From Schauerella aestuarii (lineage in GTDB: Bacteria; Pseudomonadota; Gammaproteobacteria; Burkholderiales; Burkholderiaceae_B), in the NCBI RefSeq assembly GCF_009866805.1, contig NZ_SIZW01000043.1, forward strand, positions 992,001 to 1,056,000: a DNA stretch of 64,000 nt. Reading direction: 5' to 3'. This document shows, in pieces, positions 47,478 to 54,876 of the stretch. The notes under the pieces were generated by a model. The model saw only the letters and a program-made list of their open reading frames with translations. It was not told the origin of the DNA and did not search any database. Every line of letters starts with the position of its first letter. The first letter of the stretch is position 1. A program made the translations under genes and the position numbers.

Positions 47478-48788
47478 ATGGCAATGATCTCCTCTCGCGT
47501 GGCGCCCGGATCGCGCGTGGCCGTGGTGGGTTCCGGCATTGCCGGGCTCTCGGCGGCTTGGCTGCTGAACAGCCGTTATCGGGTCACGCTGTTCGAGGCC
47601 GGAAATTATCTTGGCGGTCACACCAATACGGTCGATGCCGAAGTGGATGGGTTGCGGCATCCGGTCGATACCGGCTTTCTCGTTCACAACGATGTCACCT
47701 ATCCCAATCTGATTGCGCTGTTCAAGACGTTGGGCGTAGCCACCCACGAAAGCGATATGTCTTTCGGCGTGTCGGTGCGCGAGCCCGATATCGAGTGGGC
47801 CGGTACGAATATCAAAACGGTGTTTGCCCAGCCCCGCAATATGGTGCGGCCGGCGTTTCTCGGCATGCTGCGCGATATTGCGCGGCTCAACCGGGAAGCC
47901 GCCTCCTACGTGGCGACGATCGAAAGCACCGTCACGCTGCGCGAACTGCTCGACAATCAAGGCTACGGTCGCGCGATGCGCGATTGGTATCTTCTGCCGA
48001 TGGCGGCGGCCATCTGGTCGACATCGATCAAGGACATTCTCGAATTTCCAGCGCGCACCTTCCTGGTCTTTTGCCTGAATCACCATTTGCTGCAGATTGA
48101 AGGCCGTCCGAAGTGGCGCACCGTGGCGGGCGGTGCACGCAGCTACGTGCAAGCGATGACCGCCGAGTTGCCCGATATTCGATTGAATTGTCCGGTGCAG
48201 GCCGTAAGACGTGACATCGACGGCGTGCGCGTGCACACCGCCGACGGCCCGCTGCACTGCGATGCCGTCGTCTTGGCCTGCCATGCGCCAACCTCATTGG
48301 CGATGCTGGATGCATCGCCTGCCGAACGCGCGGTGCTGGGGGCCTTTCGCTATCAGCCCAATCGCGCGGTGCTGCACACCGACATCACCCAACTGCCACG
48401 TCGTCGATCAACGTGGTCGGCGTGGAACTATCTGGCAGAAGGCGGACACACGCCCGAGGCCAGCGGGCCCGTCGCGGTGAGTTATCTGCTCAATATGCTG
48501 CAACCGTTGCCGTTCAAACGGCCGGTGATCGTGACGCTCAATCCCACACGCGAGCCCGCGGCCGAAACCGTTTTGCGCACCTTCGACTATGAGCATCCCG
48601 TTTTCGACGTGGCGGCCATCCAGGCACAGAGCCGCGTGGCCGACATACAGGGTCGGGACGGTGTCTATTTTTGCGGGGCGTGGACGCGCTACGGTTTTCA
48701 CGAAGATGGCTTGATGTCCGGCATGGACGTCGCCAGCCGCTTGGGTGTGAAGGCGCCCTGGAAGGAGGCGGTATGTCAGCCGGCCTGA
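47478..48788 (+). CDS. FAD-dependent amine oxidase-like protein (COG2907 type)
   Basis: A 436-residue flavoprotein with the dinucleotide motif VAVVGSGIAGLSAAWLLNS and GGHTNTV, the family segment PVDTGFLVHNDVTYPNLIAL and the C-terminal FCGAWTRYGFHEDGLMSGMD. Relatives sit next to cyclopropane-synthase-like genes in many proteobacteria. In Rhodobacter, genes of this kind belong to the singlet-oxygen-induced fatty-acid modification set; by analogy it may desaturate or oxidise phospholipid acyl chains. Its end overlaps DUF1365 by 16 bp. Confidence 0.88.
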   Translation: MAMISSRVAPGSRVAVVGSGIAGLSAAWLLNSRYRVTLFEAGNYLGGHTNTVDAEVDGLRHPVDTGFLVHNDVTYPNLIALFKTLGVATHESDMSFGVSVREPDIEWAGTNIKTVFAQPRNMVRPAFLGMLRDIARLNREAASYVATIESTVTLRELLDNQGYGRAMRDWYLLPMAAAIWSTSIKDILEFPARTFLVFCLNHHLLQIEGRPKWRTVAGGARSYVQAMTAELPDIRLNCPVQAVRRDIDGVRVHTADGPLHCDAVVLACHAPTSLAMLDASPAERAVLGAFRYQPNRAVLHTDITQLPRRRSTWSAWNYLAEGGHTPEASGPVAVSYLLNMLQPLPFKRPVIVTLNPTREPAAETVLRTFDYEHPVFDVAAIQAQSRVADIQGRDGVYFCGAWTRYGFHEDGLMSGMDVASRLGVKAPWKEAVCQPA

Positions 48789-49585
48789 TCCAGTGGTGCG
48801 CAGGGCGCGTGATGCATGCGCGGTCGCGGCCCGTCGAGAATCGTTTCGACTACCCGATTTTTTGTGTACGGGTGCGCGTGGATCGGATGCACGACGTCGC
48901 TCGTGCGACGTCGTGGCTCTTCGGCGTGAATCGCCGCCGCGCGGTCTCGTTTCAGGCGTGCGACCACGGCGGGCGTGATGGCGGCGATTTGATGGCGTGG
49001 TTGCGTGCGCGGCTGGCGCAGGCAGGCGTGCAGATGGAGATCGGCGCCGTGTGGTTGCAGGCTTTTCCCCGCGTACTGGGTTACGTCTTCAATCCAGTCA
49101 GTTTCTGGTATGTGCACGATACGCAAGGGCAATTGAAAGTGCTGCTGGCCGACGTCAACAATACGTTCGGCGAGCGCCATCAGTATGTGCTGCAAGCGGC
49201 TGAGGGCGCTGCCATCGGCGCGGGCACGCCGCTCGACTGCCGCAAGGTCTTTCACGTGTCGCCCTTTTGCGAAACGCATGGCCGCTATCGCTTTGCCCTT
49301 TCTGAGACCGGCGATGTGCATCGTGTGGCGATCGACTATTTCGACGACGATGCGCATAGTCGGCCGCTTCTCAAGACGGCGGTGTGGTGCCGGGGTGCGG
49401 CGCTCACGAATGCGCGGGTGATGGCTGCGCTGCTGCGTGCGCCTTTTCAAACGTTTGGCGTCATGGCCCGGATTCATTGGCAGGCGCTCAAGTTGTGGCT
49501 GCGCCGCGTGCGCTACGTGCCCAAGCCACGTCCTCCTGAAAACGATGTGTCTCACAATATTGAGGTCAACCATGAGATCCAATGA
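48773..49585 (+). CDS. DUF1365 protein
   Basis: A 270-residue protein with the DUF1365 hallmarks HARSRPVENRFDYPIFCVRV, FNPVSFWYVHD, and HVSPFCETHGRYRF. Members are constantly found beside the flavin amine oxidase and cyclopropane-synthase-like genes and are thought to act on membrane lipids, though no reaction is established. AAGGAGGCGGT precedes the ATG at 48773. It overlaps both neighbours, so translation is coupled. Confidence 0.9.
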   Translation: MSAGLIQWCAGRVMHARSRPVENRFDYPIFCVRVRVDRMHDVARATSWLFGVNRRRAVSFQACDHGGRDGGDLMAWLRARLAQAGVQMEIGAVWLQAFPRVLGYVFNPVSFWYVHDTQGQLKVLLADVNNTFGERHQYVLQAAEGAAIGAGTPLDCRKVFHVSPFCETHGRYRFALSETGDVHRVAIDYFDDDAHSRPLLKTAVWCRGAALTNARVMAALLRAPFQTFGVMARIHWQALKLWLRRVRYVPKPRPPENDVSHNIEVNHEIQ

Positions 49586-50786
49586 CGTCTCCGCCGACAT
49601 GGGGGCGCAAAAGATGCCCTTGGGCGCTCGTCTGTTTTTGCGGCTGTTGCAACGCATTTCGGTCGGCGCCTTGAGCCTCACCGATCCGGCGGGTGAGGTG
49701 ACGGTGTTCGGCCATGCTGCGCACGGATTGCATGCACAGTTGACCATCCGCGACTGGCGTGCGGCGAATGCCATTTTGCGCCGCGGCGATATCGGTTTTG
49801 CCGACAGTCTCAAGGCCGGATGGGCCGATTCGCAAGACATGGTGGCGCTGTTCACGCTGGCGCTGCGTAATGAAGCTGCGGTCGATCAGGCGGTACAAGG
49901 GCGCTGGTGGGCATTGGTGGTGCAGCGACTGCGCCATCTGATTCTGCGCGACAACAGCCGTCGCGGCAGCCGCCGTAATATCCTCAGCCATTACGATCTG
50001 GGCAACGCCTTTTACTCGCAGTGGCTCGATGCCGGAATGACGTACTCGTCGGCGCTCTTCGACGGCAATGACGCCTTGAGCCTGGCCGAAGCGCAAGACG
50101 CGAAGTACGACCGCATTCTCGACGAGCTTGATGCGAAGCCTGGGCAAACGGTGCTTGAAATCGGTTGCGGCTGGGGCGGGTTCGCCGAGCGCGCCGCGCT
50201 GCGTGGCATCAATGTGCACGGCATTACGTTATCCGATGCGCAACTGGCCTGGGCGCGCGATCGCGTGGCACGTCAAAACCTGAACGACCGCGTCACACTG
50301 GAAATTCGCGACTATCGCGATCTGCCCAATGCAGGGTTCGATCATATTGTGTCGATCGAGATGGTCGAGGCCGTTGGCGAGCGCCGCTGGCCACTCTACT
50401 TCGAAACATTGGCGCGGTGCCTGAAGCCTGGCGGTCGTATCGTCGTGCAGTCGATCGATATCGATAATGCCCGCTTCGATGCTTATCGGCGAGGCACCGA
50501 CTTTATTCAGCAATATGTATTTCCCGGCGGAATGCTGCCGTCGCCCGCGGTATTCGAGGCGCAGGTGGCGGCCACCTCGCTCAAGGTGCTGAACGTCAAA
50601 GCCTTCGGTCTGGACTATGCCGAGACGCTGAAACGATGGCGCGTACTGTTCGAAGCGCGCGTGCCGACGATCATGGCGCAGGGATTCGACGATGCGTTCA
50701 TTCGCATCTGGCGTATGTATCTGGCTTACTGCGAGGCGGGCTTCCGCGAAGCCCGCACGGATGTGCGCCAATGGACGCTCGGCTGA
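49572..50786 (+). CDS. Cyclopropane-fatty-acyl-phospholipid synthase-like methyltransferase
   Basis: A 404-residue SAM-dependent methyltransferase acting on unsaturated acyl chains of phospholipids. It has the CFAS segment ISHYDLGNAFYSQWLD-type (LSHYDLGNAFYSQWLD), MTYSSALF, the SAM motif VLEIGCGWGGFAE, the active-site region SIEMVEAVGERRW and the C-terminal MYLAYCEAGFREARTDVRQW. It could make cyclopropane lipids or, as in related UfaM-type enzymes, methylate a diene on the way to furan fatty acids. It overlaps DUF1365 by 14 bp. Confidence 0.92.
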   Translation: MRSNDVSADMGAQKMPLGARLFLRLLQRISVGALSLTDPAGEVTVFGHAAHGLHAQLTIRDWRAANAILRRGDIGFADSLKAGWADSQDMVALFTLALRNEAAVDQAVQGRWWALVVQRLRHLILRDNSRRGSRRNILSHYDLGNAFYSQWLDAGMTYSSALFDGNDALSLAEAQDAKYDRILDELDAKPGQTVLEIGCGWGGFAERAALRGINVHGITLSDAQLAWARDRVARQNLNDRVTLEIRDYRDLPNAGFDHIVSIEMVEAVGERRWPLYFETLARCLKPGGRIVVQSIDIDNARFDAYRRGTDFIQQYVFPGGMLPSPAVFEAQVAATSLKVLNVKAFGLDYAETLKRWRVLFEARVPTIMAQGFDDAFIRIWRMYLAYCEAGFREARTDVRQWTLG

Positions 50787-51415
50787 TGAACCCCCGTCGC
50801 GTCCTCGTTGCGGTGGCCGCGCTTGCGGTGTCGCTTGTTGCTGGCCCGTCGGTGCTGATGCGCGATGCAGTAGCGGCGCCGGTGATGCATGCCGCTTCGG
50901 TACCCCTGCCGACGCTGACCGCAGCCACAGCTGCTCCCGCCGCGACGAACGCGCCGGCGGTTGCAGGCTGGCAAGCCGACGTGCCCAATGCGCGTCGTCT
51001 GGGGCAGGGCAAGATGACGTGGTTCGGCATGCGGTTGTACGACGCCGCCCTGTGGAGCGCCGCGCCTGCATTCGATCCCAAGGTGCCGTATGCCTTGGTG
51101 CTCACTTATGCACGCGATATCGAACGTGCACGGTTGGTGTCGAGTACTGTGGATGAACTCAAACGGCAAGGTGCCGATCAAGCCAGCCTGGATATTTGGA
51201 CGCCGTATCTCGATCGCGCGTTCGTGGACGTCCGCGAGGGCGACACGATGACCGGTGTGTCTTTGCCGGGACGCGGCGTGCGGTTTTACGCCAACGGTCG
51301 CCTCACGGCGTCGATCGACGATCCTCGCTTTGCGGAGCGTTTCTTTGCGATCTGGCTGGCACGCGATACGCGTGAACCCGACCTGCGCCGATCGTTGATG
51401 GGTGGTGCACCGTGA
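50786..51415 (+). CDS. Exported chalcone isomerase-like protein
   Basis: A 209-residue protein with a signal peptide (MNPRRVLVAVAALAVSLVAG) and a chalcone-isomerase-like domain (LGQGKMTWFGMRLYDAALWS; YALVLTYARDIERARLVSST; GVSLPGRGVRFYANGRLTAS; IWLARDTREPDLRRSLMG). It is a clear homologue of the operon's first gene product but is sent out of the cytoplasm. The start shares one base with the preceding stop (TGATG). Activity unknown. Confidence 0.85.
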   Translation: MNPRRVLVAVAALAVSLVAGPSVLMRDAVAAPVMHAASVPLPTLTAATAAPAATNAPAVAGWQADVPNARRLGQGKMTWFGMRLYDAALWSAAPAFDPKVPYALVLTYARDIERARLVSSTVDELKRQGADQASLDIWTPYLDRAFVDVREGDTMTGVSLPGRGVRFYANGRLTASIDDPRFAERFFAIWLARDTREPDLRRSLMGGAP

Positions 51416-52683
51416 AAGCCCGATCGCTGAGTGCCTATGCAGGTCTCGGCGCACCTCTGGCGATGGCGGCGCTGCCGGTGTACGTCATCGCGCCGAAGTT
51501 CTATGGTGATTTTCCCGGCGTCAGCCTATTCACCCTGGGACTGGTGTTGCTTCTTGCTCGGGTGGTCGATACCGTCCAGGACCCTTTCATCGGTCGTTGG
51601 GTCGATCGTCTACAGCGGAAGACGTATGCCTGGGCGCGCCTGCTGGTGCTGGGAAGCGTACTGCTGGTCGCCGGTATGTTTGCGGTGTTTGCGCCGCCGG
51701 TGCGCACGTCCCCCGGGGTTTATGTCTGGATCGCATTGGCGTTCATCGTGGTCTACACCGCGCATAGCCTCGTCAATATCTGCTACTTGGCGTGGGGGGT
51801 GCGACTCACCGATGCGCCCGACCTGCGTGCCCGCGTCTCGGCCTGGCGAGAGGGGGCGGGGCTTGCGGGTGTGGTGCTCGCGTCGGTGGCGCCAATTGCG
51901 CTGGCAGGGCGCTTCGGCGAGGCCAATGGTTATCTCATCTACTGTGCGGTCTTTGCACTGCTGCTTGCCGCCGCGCTCATCGCCCTGCTCAAGGCCGCGC
52001 CCACACCGGTCATTCCTGCGCACAGCGAGCCTTTGCCCTGGCGGCAGGCATGGGCTGTACCGGCTTTGCGACGGCTGACATTGTTCTATGGGATCAACTC
52101 GCTTGCCGTGTCGATCCCGGCCACGCTGTTTCTCTTTTTCGTCGATGACGTGGTCAATGCTTCCGCGCAGGCCGGTGTGTTTCTGGCGATCTATTTTCTG
52201 GGCGGGGCGGCGGCCTTGCCGCTGTGGGTCAAACTTTCGGATCGAATCGGCAAGCGGCCGGCGTGGTTGATCGCGGCCATTCTGGCCTGTTGCGCGTTCG
52301 TGTGGGCCGTGCTGATACAGCCAGGCCAAACCATCGCATTCGGCGTGATCTGCTTGCTCTCCGGACTCGCGTTAGGTGCCGATCTCGCGCTGCCGCCAGC
52401 CATGCTGGCCGATGCGATTCCTGCCGAGCGCCGCAGCGATACAGGACTCTATCTCGGGATGTGGACGCTGGTGGGCAAACTCGCGCTTGCGCTTGCTGCG
52501 GGCGTCGCGTTGCCGGCGCTCGATCTGGCCGGCTACCGGGCTGGAGACGGGGGGGGCGTCAGGGCCCTCGCATGGATTTATGCCGCTTTACCGTGTGCGC
52601 TCAAATTGGGCGCGGCATGGGTGCTGTGGCGCGGCAACGCGCCGAATCGAAATCAATCAACCGAACGGGAATCGACATCATGA
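51412..52683 (+). CDS. MFS transporter, sugar:cation symporter (MelB-like) type
   Basis: A 423-residue, twelve-helix transporter of the GPH/MelB branch (VVDTVQDPFIGRWVDRLQRK near helix 2; LADAIPAERRSDTGLYLGMW near helix 10). GTG start at 51412 overlapping the previous gene by 4 bp. Related carriers occur in the same gene neighbourhood elsewhere, where they could flip a lipid or import a precursor. The substrate is unknown. Confidence 0.85.
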   Translation: MKARSLSAYAGLGAPLAMAALPVYVIAPKFYGDFPGVSLFTLGLVLLLARVVDTVQDPFIGRWVDRLQRKTYAWARLLVLGSVLLVAGMFAVFAPPVRTSPGVYVWIALAFIVVYTAHSLVNICYLAWGVRLTDAPDLRARVSAWREGAGLAGVVLASVAPIALAGRFGEANGYLIYCAVFALLLAAALIALLKAAPTPVIPAHSEPLPWRQAWAVPALRRLTLFYGINSLAVSIPATLFLFFVDDVVNASAQAGVFLAIYFLGGAAALPLWVKLSDRIGKRPAWLIAAILACCAFVWAVLIQPGQTIAFGVICLLSGLALGADLALPPAMLADAIPAERRSDTGLYLGMWTLVGKLALALAAGVALPALDLAGYRAGDGGGVRALAWIYAALPCALKLGAAWVLWRGNAPNRNQSTERESTS

Positions 52684-53225
52684 AAAAATGGCTGGCAGTT
52701 CTTGTGCTGGCGGTGCTGGCAGGTTGCGGCAACGTCGACGTCTCGCGCTATGCGGATAAAAATCCGAAGCTCGAGTTGCCCATGTATTTCAGTGGCGTGA
52801 TGGATGCCTGGGGCATTGTGCAAAAGCGCAGCGGCGAGGTGTCGCGGCGGTTCCATGTGACCGTCACGCCATCGTGGACCGATGCCAATAACGGCACGCT
52901 GGACGAGCGCTTCGTCTATGACGACGGCGAGCTGCAGCATCGGGTGTGGACGCTCAAGCGCCAAGGCGACGGCAGTTGGCGCGGTACGGCGGGCGATGTG
53001 ATCGGCGAAGCCGTCGGCCACACTGCGGGCAATGCGCTGCACTGGACCTACGTGCTGCGGATTCCGGTCGACGACACCACGTACGACATCAATTTCGACG
53101 ATTGGATGTGGCAGATGGACGAGCAGACGATGATGAATCGCTCGGTGCTGACGAAGTTCGGTTTCCATGTGGGCGACGTCACGGTGTTCTTCCGCAAACG
53201 CGACGCGCAGAAGGATCCGTCATGA
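52680..53225 (+). CDS. DUF3833 lipoprotein
   Basis: A 181-residue lipoprotein: signal MKKWLAVLVLAVLAGC (lipobox LAGC, Cys16), then a beta-rich, lipocalin-like DUF3833 domain (FSGVMDAWGIVQKRSGEVSR; TLDERFVYDDGELQHRVWTL; FDDWMWQMDEQTMMNRSVLT). It may shuttle a lipid across the periplasm for the pathway. It overlaps the MFS gene and the SDR gene by 4 bp each. Confidence 0.87.
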   Translation: MKKWLAVLVLAVLAGCGNVDVSRYADKNPKLELPMYFSGVMDAWGIVQKRSGEVSRRFHVTVTPSWTDANNGTLDERFVYDDGELQHRVWTLKRQGDGSWRGTAGDVIGEAVGHTAGNALHWTYVLRIPVDDTTYDINFDDWMWQMDEQTMMNRSVLTKFGFHVGDVTVFFRKRDAQKDPS

Positions 53226-54001
53226 TGTTCGACCTGAACCCTCGGGTGGAAGATTGGCGCGGGCGGCGCGTGTGGATCGTCGGTGCCTCGAGCGGCATCG
53301 GCGCGGCCACCGCACAACGCTTGCTGAAAGAGGGCGCACGCGTGGTGCTCTCGGCACGCCGCCCCGAGCAACTGGCCGAGGTTGCGGCAGGGCACGCAAA
53401 TGCCATCCTTTATCCCATGGATGTGATGGGCGACGACATCTGGCCGCGCGCGATTCAAGAGGTGTCGGACAAGCTGGGCGGGCTGGATCTGGTGATGTTT
53501 CTTGCCGGCCGCTACGACGCGCAGCACAGTTGGGAAATCGACGCCGAGGCGGTGCAGAAGAGTTTCGATCTGAACGTGGTCTCGCTGTATCGCGCACTGG
53601 CCACACTGGTGCCGGCGCTCTTGAAGCAGGGCTCGGGCGGCATTGCCATCACCGGCAGCATTTCCGGATACACCGGATTGCCCAAGGCCCTGGTTTATGG
53701 CGCGACCAAAGCCGCGCTGATCAATCTGGCCGAGTCACTGTATTTCGAACTGGCACCGAAAGGCTTGTCCATCTATCTCATCAATCCGGGTTTTGTCGAG
53801 ACGCCCATGACGGCGGCCAACGATTTCAAAATGCCGGGGTTGATGAAGCCGCCTGCCGCGGCCGATGCGATTGTCGAAGGCATCAGCCGCGGGCGTTTCG
53901 AAATCAGATTTCCGCGTAGTTTCGCAGGCGGGCTGCGGGTGTTGAGCCGCTTGCCGTATCTCCTGCGCTTTTCGATCTTGCATAGGACCACGGGTTTATG
54001 A
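53222..54001 (+). CDS. Short-chain dehydrogenase/reductase
   Basis: A 259-residue SDR with the nucleotide motif GASSGIGAATAQRL, the NNAG-equivalent FLAGRYD, the catalytic Ser region TGSISGYTG and the Tyr-x3-Lys motif YGATK. It should oxidise or reduce a hydroxyl or keto group, here probably on a lipid-derived intermediate. A C-terminal FEIRFPRSFAGGLRVLSRLP segment is amphipathic and may touch the membrane. It overlaps the last operon gene by 4 bp. Confidence 0.9.
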   Translation: MMFDLNPRVEDWRGRRVWIVGASSGIGAATAQRLLKEGARVVLSARRPEQLAEVAAGHANAILYPMDVMGDDIWPRAIQEVSDKLGGLDLVMFLAGRYDAQHSWEIDAEAVQKSFDLNVVSLYRALATLVPALLKQGSGGIAITGSISGYTGLPKALVYGATKAALINLAESLYFELAPKGLSIYLINPGFVETPMTAANDFKMPGLMKPPAAADAIVEGISRGRFEIRFPRSFAGGLRVLSRLPYLLRFSILHRTTGL

Positions 54002-54414
54002 GTGAACGTTTTGAGGCGATCGGACAATGGTTCGAGGCGCTGACCGATGAGACGCTGCCGACGATCGGCACGGTGTACGCAGTGGATGCTGCGTTCAAGG
54101 ATCAATTCAACGATGTGATCGGCCTTGAACGGATTCGGCAGGTGTATCAGCACATGTTCGATAACCTCGACCATCCGAAATTCATCGTCGACAGTGTGAT
54201 TGGGCAGGGCGATCAGGGATGCCTGATCTGGCGGCTGTGCTGTGCGTTCAAAGGCCGGCCGATCACGGTGCATGGAAGCACGCATCTGGTGCTCGATCGC
54301 GAGGGACTGATCGCCACGCATCGCGATTACTGGGATACGTCCGAGGAGGTATTCGAGCGGATTCCGGTGCTGGGTGGGATCTTGCGGATGCTGAAGCGGC
54401 GGATGGCCGGCTGA
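53998..54414 (+). CDS. SnoaL/NTF2-like protein (last gene of the lipid operon)
   Basis: A 138-residue NTF2-fold protein (FEAIGQWFEALTDETLPTIG; YAVDAAFKDQFNDVIGLERI; ITVHGSTHLVLDREGLIATH; RDYWDTSEEVFERIPVLGGI). Such proteins are isomerases, hydratases or ligand-binding subunits. In this neighbourhood it is constantly found with the SDR and the cyclopropane-synthase-like enzyme. It closes the operon. Confidence 0.87.
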   Translation: MSERFEAIGQWFEALTDETLPTIGTVYAVDAAFKDQFNDVIGLERIRQVYQHMFDNLDHPKFIVDSVIGQGDQGCLIWRLCCAFKGRPITVHGSTHLVLDREGLIATHRDYWDTSEEVFERIPVLGGILRMLKRRMAG

Positions 54415-54492
54415 CCCGCCACGGGTCGCGCCTTATTCCTCACGTTCCCACTGGTCCGCTCGTTTCGTCGCTCTCCCGCTGATCCGTTCAGC

Positions 54493-54670
54493 GAAAAAAA
54501 ACGGCCCGGCTTATTGAAAGCCGAGCCGGTACGGGAGCACACAATGACGCGCCATTTAAAGCTCGCGGGGAGCGCGCCATCGGTGTTGGTACGGCTACTC
54601 CATCGCTCTCGAACAGGGGGATCAATCGTTCGATAGCGGTAAGTGGAGCCACCAACCAAGACTGCAGTCT
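54493..54670 (-). ncRNA. Candidate structured small RNA with its own terminator
   Basis: Read on the minus strand, a long imperfect hairpin forms: GTTGGT pairs with ACCAAC (54651-54656 and 54584-54589 on plus), GGCTCCA with TGGAG-TA-GCC, and CGCT-A-TCGAAC with GTTCGA-G-AGCG, capped by a loop ending CCCCCT. About 60 bases later comes an 11 bp terminator stem (CGGCTCGGCTT/AAGCCGGGCCG) with eight T. No coding frame with a start signal fits. It is not 4.5S RNA or tmRNA by their known motifs; 6S RNA cannot be excluded. Its 5' end and promoter are not fixed. Confidence 0.45.
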
Positions 54671-54799
54671 ACTGAGGGACGTCTGACAATGGCCTGAATA
54701 TTGGCGGCGTGAGACGATTTAAATGTGCCGGCTGCGGCCGCGCCCGCGCTGAGCTGTCTCTGTATGCCGTGAGATTCGATTCTGAAGATACACGATCGC

Positions 54800-54827
54800 A
54801 AAAAAAGAAAGCCCCAGAAGGGGCTTT
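54800..54827 (-). terminator. Terminator after the MHS transporter gene
   Basis: AAAGCCCC (54808-54815) pairs with GGGGCTTT (54820-54827) around AGAA. On the minus strand a T-rich tail of about ten bases follows; on the plus strand a shorter T run allows bidirectional use. Confidence 0.85.
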
Positions 54828-54876
54828 TTAAGGCCAGACGAGCGCAGCGGTCTCGTCCGGCAGGGGAAGCGTTTGA

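Larger units (their letters stand above)
54415..54876. other. Gene-free interval between the lipid operon and the transporter gene
   Basis: No protein-coding gene is supported. On the minus strand it holds the transporter's terminator (54800-54827) and a highly structured candidate RNA (54493-54670). The remainder (54671-54799) shows no clear element; a TTGTCA hexamer at about 54683-54688 on the minus strand is a weak -35 candidate. Confidence 0.5.

Noticed and set aside
54493-54670. 4.5S RNA or tmRNA
   Set aside because: The conserved SRP loop GGAAG/AGCAG motif and the tmRNA tag and tRNA-like ends are absent.
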